Assembly (NCBI RefSeq): GCF_000003605.2
Contig: NW_003109081.1
Coordinates: forward strand, 444,770-470,388
DNA length: 25,619 nt
Direction: 5' to 3'
Source: Saccoglossus kowalevskii
Lineage: Eukaryota; Hemichordata; Enteropneusta; Harrimaniidae
Shown: positions 19,539 to 25,619 of the stretch, piece by piece
Numbering within the stretch: the first letter of the stretch is position 1
Layout: every line of letters begins with the position of its first letter
Made by a program: the position numbers and the translations under genes
Notes under the pieces: generated by a model
What the model saw: the letters and a program-made list of their open reading frames with translations, nothing else
Database searches by the model: none
Told to the model about the DNA's origin: nothing

Positions 19539-21862
19539 ATGTCTCGTCTACCACTTGCTTTATCCCTAGTGTACCTTCTTGCAGTATATGTTCGTAGTGA
19601 ATTGTACGAACAACCGCCTCCCAATCTGCCATTGGATGACCCAAGTCCTGACGTACCCGATAACGACGATGTTTACGAAGTGGATGGTGGGATCGATAAG
19701 CGTAGTACATGTATGAATCAATTTGTTGTGTCATTGAGTTTTTGACTGAGCCTTTCCCCTCACTAAAACAAAATGATTTAAATCATCATCACCCTTCAAA
19801 AATATACGAAATATGCGTATTATTTTCAATTGGTTTAACAAACAAAATTGTTCAGATATGTGTATATGATACGCTAAAATTACATTTAGAAACATAGAGG
19901 GCATAAATCACCATCTGTACTTTTGACGCACTTTCCCTCAATCTAAATCGAATATCTATTGTTTTGTTCATCATCTACTAGGATGCGAAATTATTTTCAA
20001 GCGTGCTAATCTGTTCAGATCACAGTCTTTATTTTCTGGTGGATCAATGTCAACTTAAGGTAGAGATGCAGTTTACCTGACAGGTATTTTAATTAGTTAA
20101 TTAGGAAACCAAGATGACCTCCCTTGTCCACAAAACTATATATTCTCGGAAAGCTTATAGTATGAATTTTAAAATTGTTTTATTATTTTTTTTATGGACA
20201 GTGTAGTTAGAAATATGCACACAAATTGGCATTTTTGGTCAAAAGTGATTTAAAAAAAATTAGCTTCTAAACCATGCTTCTGTTTCCTGTCAAAATTGGT
20301 TTATGGGTACATCTGTTTACTATGAAGAAAGCGCCGTCTTGAAAACTGTCTACCAGTTGTCAATTTTGCAGGGCAGCAACTCAAATTTCACTTCTTTAAG
20401 TTTATGCATAAATTAACACCCAGGCTAGTTGTCTGTACGATTGTTGTAACACTGTTCAACCAAAAACAATGCCCCGACGGCGTTTTGAAGATAAACACAT
20501 TGTCAATCATTTGTGAAAATTTCAAAACAAAAGGTAAAAGCGTCTAGGAGCTATTTTTTTTAAAGTTCTGGGATATGCACTAAAAAGAAGCTGAGATAAT
20601 TGCTAATTTGCACAACAATTCACTCAGTAAGAAGTTTGCTAATGCCCATAATTAAAATGGCTGTAACAGTTCCAAATTTAAATGTATTATCGTTTTGTTA
20701 AAAGTTAAATATAGTGCATAATATGGAGATCCCGTCATTTCTTTTTTTCACCATGTTTCTTTTTTATTATTTATGTACAGCCTTGCTAAATCTTGCTAAG
20801 CATTCAAAAGAAAGAATGTTTGCACCTGTTATCTATTTTAAAATCGTTTTTTGAGTATGTTCCACTATTCACAATTCTACACAATTTTAACAGTCTATAG
20901 CCAAGACTGTTTGGATAATAAAAAGCAAAAACAAAAAATTTCACTCCCAAGTGCCCACGAACCTGCATCTCTACCTTAAGCAATTATAGTATTTTTATGC
21001 ATATGCAGAACCCACTTAATTTTATTCACGAAGAAGAGGCCCTTTAGCAATTGTTAAACACAAATTAGTGCGATATAGTGTTTAAGATTTCCATACGTTC
21101 TAAATGTGCATTTTTTTTGTTCACCCCGATTCGAAATACCTTAAGAGTGAGTTTGCAACCGCATACATGACATCACTATTGAAAAAAACAACATTATTTT
21201 CTTGTGTTCGATATTGTTTAAACAACCGATAATGATGACTGCCTACTTCTTGCTGATGCAAATTAGGTATTGTAGCTGCAGTCTGTTTTGCATAAAAAGT
21301 CTCATAATTTCGAGTTTTTGAGGGTGACCGCCGACTAAATCTGATGATTTAAATGAATCTAAATGAATATATGGTGGTTTTCGGGCCCAGTACCAGCGCT
21401 AATTTCGAATCCAGGTTTTACCTCCCTGTAGTACATGTTCGTAGAAAATTGTACGAGCAACCGCCTCCCAACCTGCCCAAAAATGATAACGTGTTTACAA
21501 TGTGGAAGATTTTATCGATAAGCGTAGTAAAGGTATGGGTCGTTTGATATACGAGTCATGGCTGTTGTTCTCTAAACATTTTCTGGCCAAAAAAAAAACG
21601 GTTGCACCAGTTGAATACTCATCGGAGAACGACTCGCCGCTTCATATGTTTTGCTCATCATTTTATGCACTGACAGATAATTCAGAAAGAAAATCAAATT
21701 GATATGTCGTATAGAAAATTGTTTGTCCTCCTTCCAGGTTATGATTATCGTGATGCTCTGTCGGCGTCAGCTCAGTGCCCGAAGATGGGCAAGTAAAATG
21801 GCGTAAACCAGATATTGCTCAGTTTGAAGAAGAAAAAGACCTTAGCGGGGGCATGTATGATG
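19539..21862 (+). pseudogene. Truncated GH9 paralogue (exons 1, 1b, 2 only)
   Basis: Exon 1 (19539-19710) is intact, with signal peptide [20 protein letters not shown], the acidic propeptide and DKRST. The donor is now CAT|GTATGA, still usable. Exon 1b (21432-21532) is 101 bp instead of 126 and is frameshifted. Exon 2 (21738-21862) is 125 bp instead of 162; spliced to exon 1 it reads [19 protein letters not shown] and then a stop. Exons 3-10 are absent. No enzyme can be made. If transcribed, a short secreted peptide of about 76 residues could result (inference). In exon 1 four of six substitutions before the last base are silent. Confidence 0.85.
20059..20975. mobile_element. Non-autonomous TTAA-flanked DNA element, copy 2
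   Basis: A 917-bp copy of the element at 604-1440, in the same orientation, flanked by TTAA at 20055-20058 and 20976-20979. Its terminal inverted repeats, GGTAGAGATGCAG and CTGCATCTCTACC, are perfect. It contains about 67 bp near 20773-20841 that copy 1 lacks. It sits in the first intron of the inverted GH9 copy and is missing from the left arm, so it arrived after the inverted duplication or was lost from the other arm. Confidence 0.88.
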
Positions 21863-21998
21863 GTACGTTGTATTCAGTTTAGCCACATACACAAATTAAC
21901 ATCAACATTAACGAATTGACCAATTAATTCACGCGTACTATGTACGTGTACTATTGAGAATCATGATTCAGTTCTCTGTGTATAGTAAATAATGTTGC

Positions 21999-22255
21999 AT
22001 GGTAACTCAACGTTATTTGCCGCCACACTATTGCAGAAGTGTTATGATGGAGACTCAGGACAACATGGCACACGTGGGACGGAATAACAGTATAGAACTG
22101 GCGAGGTCGCATTTTTACTGGCCAAGTATGGCACGCAAAATTGCTTGAAGGATCCGCCAGTATGGACACTGTCTACATGGAAAAGTTAATCCAGCCAGAC
22201 TGCGTAACGCGCCGCTCAAACCTATGCTTTCAACTCATCTGTTGGAGTTATTGTG
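21999..22255 (+). pseudogene. Gypsy-type integrase zinc-binding region, broken
   Basis: Translation from 22008 gives LPPHYCRSVMM, MAHVGRNNSIELARSHFYWP and SMARKIA, the H2C2 zinc-binding region at the start of a Ty3/Gypsy integrase. A TGA stop at 22146-22148 follows, then RIRQYGHC and THLLELLCI in the same frame. One His and one Cys of the HHCC finger are replaced. The catalytic core expected next is missing. It is a dead remnant, oriented rightward. Confidence 0.8.
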
Positions 22256-22310
22256 TATATGTCGTCAAGCAGGGGCGATGCAATACACTTGTTATGACGA
22301 ACCACTTCAT

Positions 22311-22510
22311 GATATGATATGATATGATATGATATAAATGTATATAGTACAATGGCCTCAGGCCTATGGTAAAATAAATCAAAAATTCAGAAGCATATAC
22401 ATTTGTCGAGAAAAGACTCTTGAATAGGGTGACAACGAGAAAGGATATATATGATAAAAATACCCAAGAATGCGGTCTAGAAGACGGGGGTTGTGTATTT
22501 GTTCGAAACG
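22311..22510 (-). mobile_element. LINE 3' end with (GATAT)n tail
   Basis: On the minus strand a 3'-untranslated-like stretch ends ATAGGCCTGAGGCCATTGTA, then ATATACATTTATAT and a tail of five GATAT/ATATC units (22311-22335). The GGCC-GAGGCC hairpin near the end recalls the end of the LINE at 17900-18638. It interrupts the Gypsy remnant, with integrase pieces on both sides. The right boundary is uncertain and no target duplication was confirmed. Confidence 0.55.
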
Positions 22511-22530
22511 TAATCATATGAGAAAAAACA

Positions 22531-22701
22531 AGTTGCGTTGCTAAAAAGCCTGATTATTCGTTACCAGTGTATATCGTCCGACCAGAAGATTGTGGAGCTG
22601 AGCATTGCACATTGCGTCAAAACCTGCTCATGTCAAGTAACGCATTACCCCCTCGATCATCTGATAGAATGATATGCGGGAGCAGACGAAACGATGAATA
22701 A
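22531..22701 (+). pseudogene. Gypsy-type integrase C-terminal fragment
   Basis: The frame reads AKKPDYSLPVYIVRPEDCGA, then TLRQNLLMSSNALPP and ends at TAA 22699-22701. The PVY-VRPED...L-RNLL pattern is the usual C-terminal segment of Ty3/Gypsy integrases. With 21999-22255 it brackets a deleted integrase core now replaced by a LINE end. Confidence 0.75.
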
Positions 22702-24704
22702 AGACCCTATGCATGGACACGTGTGCTTCTCATCAGTATAGGGAGTCCAATAGTAGTTCTAATTCAGAGAGTAAAGTGATTTAAAAGGAAATGCATTGTG
22801 TGGTAGTTTGCAAGGCCATTTCGCCTATAGCATGCGCCGATTCACAGATGACAGATAATGCAGAAGAGTGTGTATTATTGTGTCAAATAGATATGTCTAC
22901 AGCTAGCCCCAAGTGTTTCAGAGAGAGGAAGTAGTGAAGTGTCAGATTCACCTCCAAGAGAAAGAAAACCTGACAATAAACAATTCAAACACGTGATGTA
23001 ATGCAGCCACAGACTACTGGGCGTGAAAGTGCGTTAGAATGTGTGGACGACAAAGAGTATGAGAGTACGAATCATATGACAAAACCCAGTAGTACTAATC
23101 AACCCTGTACAACTGACCACGGCTATAGAGAACCAGATACATTGATTAGTGAGTCTAGTGTGAATGACAAGTGCGAATTAATCACAAGTGATGAGCCGGA
23201 AATGCGTTTGATCCCTACACATAAAATTGAAAATAGTAATACGCCATCCCATGAAACAGCTAACACCGTATTATTTTAGCAATAGTCGCTTTATACAGTT
23301 TTATGGATTCGGAAGTCGAGGTATGAGTCATTTTCTGCAAGATAATAAGGTCGGCCATGTACCACTTTCACAGTTTAAGCCATCAGTTGATGGATGTCAG
23401 AATGGAGACATGTAGTTGTTGTGTATTTATTGTGAGATATTATCAATGTTGTATTTGTCTTTTACTAACGCTTATATATTACACAACCTTACTATTTAAC
23501 AGGGCATGGGACTTGAGGAGTGTTTTGCTGTGCTGTTTCGATATGTATGTGATGGTGTTTGAAGCCATGGTACTGTGTATCAGTAGATATATCGTTTAGA
23601 TTTACTTTGGTTTGCCGGGAATAACATTTTATTTCGAGTCCAGAAATGCCGACTGGTGTTTCTTTTTTCTATGTGACACGATGCTTAGAGGACCCCCTTA
23701 GAGTTGTTATCGGGATATTTGATTTGTCGGGTGGTCGGACGACACTTGGGCTATGCTGGCTGTTCTACTCTTGGTAGACGACGAGGTTTATGGATGTACT
23801 ATGGTATAATAGTTAGTTATATTTATGACGCAAACATGGGTGTGTATAACCTGAGGATTATCCTTGATTCAGATTTGCGTTCTACCATATATGACCAGTT
23901 ATTGTTTTTTTATTTGTTTTGTTTTTGAGAATTTGAATGTAGTCTGCGATTTTATTAAAATAGCTATGGGTTAGTTGGCGCCACTTATATAAATCGGTTA
24001 AAAGTGAGGTCATGTTTGTTTTTCTAGAGGGAGTGTGTTACACATGACATTTTTCAATGGTAACAAGTTTTGATAATTGGTAATAGGACTATTGCATCAA
24101 TTAAGGGACTTTGTGATTTATCTCCGTCATTGGTACGATATTTCATTTAAAAAACATGAATTTTTATGGCAGAAATCTGTCAAATTCAGCGATTTGTATG
24201 ACTTGCCTAGTTAAAATTGACATCTGCGTAACACAGATATGTTAATTCATAGGGAATCCACTTATTTTGTTGAATGGTTCATTAATTCTGCTGGGTTGAA
24301 ACTTGGAATTCCGCCAACAATATTGTAATCTATTTAAAGAAAAGACATTTATCATTAGCAAGTTGTTAAATCAATTAATGTTACATAGGGATGGTTTCCT
24401 TAGGTATATTCGTGTGATGAGACTTTTACGTGGCTAATATTAATGATTTGTTCTTGTTCTTACGAGACGCGCCAGACCATGATTCAAAGGCTTTATTACA
24501 TATCAAGTCGAAAAGTTCATGTTTTTAAACATTTACGATATTTCACAATTTACGTGGTTACAAACATGTCACATTGTTGTCTAAAGTCACCAATAATTAA
24601 TTTCAGTTGATATAAATATTTGTGTTGCATGGGAGATTTGTAATTGAATATCATTCAAAATTAGACAGGTCAAAATTAGACGATTTATTTAAATATTGGG
24701 GCAG
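22702..24704. other. Gene-free stretch after the Gypsy fragment
   Basis: No recognisable protein domain. A 92-codon open frame at 23001-23279 is rich in Ser, Thr, Glu and Asp. With a charged stretch at 22890-22980 it might be the tail of the Gypsy polyprotein region or an unrelated accident. If 24705 is the start of the 3' LTR, this would be the region between pol and that LTR. Most of it is AT-rich and featureless. Confidence 0.4.
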
Positions 24705-24853
24705 TGTAAGCGTAGTCTGCCAAGCGAGTTTATCTCCCACGTATTCGACTTCTCTTCGATACATAAAGTTGCCGGTCCCCACTACATAGTATACCTTAGG
24801 GATTAAAGGTCTATTAGCCCCTATGTACCAAGCTTTGAAATTAATAATTTAAT
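24705..24853 (+). repeat. Uninterrupted copy of the repeat hit by mariner (possible 3' LTR start)
   Basis: Aligns with 8017-8059 plus 8993-9104 at roughly four bases in five. It begins TGTAAGCG directly after ATTGGGGCAG, reminiscent of a polypurine tract and LTR start, and lies downstream of Gypsy integrase remnants in the same orientation. Similarity fades after AATTTAAT near 24853. The site of the mariner insertion is the TA in CACGTATTCGAC. Confidence 0.65.
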
Positions 24854-25091
24854 GAATATTCGTTAATGCTCATATTGATCATATGTCGTCATTGCAAAAG
24901 AAATAAGCCCATCGACATACTTGTTAATTATTTGAATAATGTTTTGTATGTAAATAGGGCAAATATTCATAGCATAGGGATAATATAATAATAATAATAA
25001 TAATATTTATTCGCCATAGAAGTATTACAAGGAAATCAATAAATAAATAACTAAATTAAATAAATACAAGTAAATTATGAAAATATGTAAG

Positions 25092-25122
<31 letters not shown>

Positions 25123-25130
25123 TAAACTTT
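25092..25130. repeat. (ATA)n microsatellite
   Basis: About twelve ATA/ATT units with one G interruption near the right end, inside the LINE 3' untranslated region. A second, shorter run of the same unit lies at 24984-25007 and is the likely tail of the LINE. Confidence 0.9.
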
Positions 25131-25145
25131 CAATAATCTGTGGCA

Positions 25146-25189
25146 GGGAAACAGAAATAGCACAATATGGCTAGTCGAGTCTGTTTCCC
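25146..25189 (-). other. LINE 3'-UTR stem-loop, copy 3
   Basis: The minus strand reads GGGAAACAGACTCGACTAGC followed by a loop and CTATTTCTGTTTCCC. The outer stem GGGAAACAGA/TCTGTTTCCC is perfect over 10 bp, then comes an asymmetric internal loop (CTCGA) and a short inner stem CTAG/CTAT-type. It is the clearest of the three copies. Confidence 0.8.
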
Positions 25190-25340
25190 TAAAATATATT
25201 GGAAAATATTTATTAAAGTGTATGACGAGGGCATTGTGACATAAATGATAAAAAGCAACAGAGATTAATGAAACGTTATAAGAAATCTATAAAGAGTATG
25301 TTTCAAAACCTAATACAAACTAATGGAGAATAGGTCAGGG

Positions 25341-25619
25341 CTAATCATCAGAAATCATGCGTTCAGTTATTAAATATTTTTTAAAAGCTTTTTTGAAACA
25401 GGCACGATTGTGATTTTTTTTTAAATATGAAGGTAACTTATTCCAAAGTATAGTTCTCTGGTAGTCAATAGATGATTGTCCCAAGCTAGTTTGTTTTTTA
25501 GGAAGAGAGAAATTAGTTGAAAATCTAGTGTTATAGTTGTGTTCAGGAAAGAGAAATAGTCACACACATTACGAGGGATTCTATTAGAGTGCAGATCATG
25601 GATAAATGTGCATAGTTGG
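25341..25619 (-). pseudogene. LINE reverse transcriptase, C-terminal end (partial)
   Basis: The frame reads LHSNRIPRNVCDYFS, then after a one-base shift FPEHNYNTRFSTNFSLP, SIDYQRTILWNKLPSYLKK and FKKAFKKYL, ending in SDD and TAG at 25341-25343. HNYNTR and WNKLP are standard C-terminal motifs of CR1/L2-like elements. The upstream part lies outside the window. The shift near 25510 suggests a dead copy. Confidence 0.85.

Larger units (their letters stand above)
19077..21993 (+). repeat. Right arm of the large inverted repeat
   Basis: Inverted copy of the 5' end of the GH9 gene, about 2.0 kb once the TTAA element is removed. Exon 1 and promoter are about 96% identical to the left arm (7 differences in 172 exon bases by my count). 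Intronic parts are visibly more diverged, with deletions and about 100 bp of unshared sequence before the TTAA element. The outer end falls within a few bases of a Gypsy integrase fragment. Confidence 0.9.
24984..25619 (-). mobile_element. LINE, 3' part, continuing off the window
   Basis: The minus strand enters at the right edge with reverse-transcriptase C-terminal coding sequence, stops at 25341, and has a 3' untranslated region with a stem-loop at 25146-25189, an (ATT)n tract at 25092-25130, and a terminal GGCGAATAAAT followed by (ATT)n near 24984-25007. It is the best preserved member of the stem-loop LINE group in the window. Confidence 0.85.

Noticed and set aside
19450-19734. 94-codon minus-strand frame
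   Set aside because: It is the antisense shadow of the inverted GH9 exon 1.
22248-22517. 89-codon minus-strand frame
   Set aside because: It runs through a LINE 3' end and the (GATAT)n tail; the protein is low-complexity and arises from the repeat.
23001-23279. Ser/Thr/acidic-rich 92-codon frame as an independent gene
   Set aside because: It follows Gypsy remnants directly, has no recognisable domain and no promoter; it is noted only as part of the possible retrotransposon interior.

Overview
This looks like AT-rich nuclear DNA of an invertebrate animal. One gene is split by ten introns with GT/AG borders. The rest is dominated by fragments of non-LTR retrotransposons (LINEs), a Gypsy-type retrotransposon, a mariner element and a TTAA-flanked non-autonomous element. 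The gene type (an animal glycoside hydrolase family 9 endoglucanase) and the style of the LINE remnants suggest a lophotrochozoan, perhaps a mollusc. That placement is inference; no species is claimed.

Layout. Positions 1-5280 hold no recognisable gene, only one copy of a TTAA-flanked element (604-1440). A hairpin at 5281-5353 sits beside a less AT-rich stretch (5361-5790) with an unrecognised reading frame. Positions 8017-9104 are a dispersed repeat split by a decayed mariner (8060-8992). From 17441 down to about 9815, on the minus strand, lies a complete GH9 endo-beta-1,4-glucanase gene. It has a TATA box, a signal peptide, an acidic proline-rich propeptide ending in Lys-Arg, the whole catalytic domain, a stop and an AATAAA-type signal. 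The ten joined coding exons give exactly 506 codons plus stop. An extra phase-symmetric exon (1b) duplicates the propeptide and would give 548 residues. Two of its introns hold LINE remnants and one holds a minisatellite.

Positions 16004-21993 form a large interrupted inverted repeat. The left arm (16004-17834) is the promoter, exon 1, exon 1b and exon 2 of the GH9 gene. The right arm (19077-21993) is the same block in opposite orientation. There the promoter and exon 1 stay nearly identical, but exons 1b and 2 are broken by deletions. The spacer carries a 5'-truncated LINE with a 13-bp target-site duplication. The right arm is further split by a second copy of the TTAA element.

From 21999 the window is transposon debris: pieces of a Gypsy-type integrase, a LINE 3' end, a repeat matching the site hit by the mariner (24705-24853), and the 3' part of another LINE running off the right edge.

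The most unusual points are the inverted duplication of the gene's 5' end, the propeptide exon present four times, a GH9 splice acceptor whose pyrimidine tract comes from a LINE tail, and a stem-loop kept by paired changes in three LINE 3' untranslated regions.
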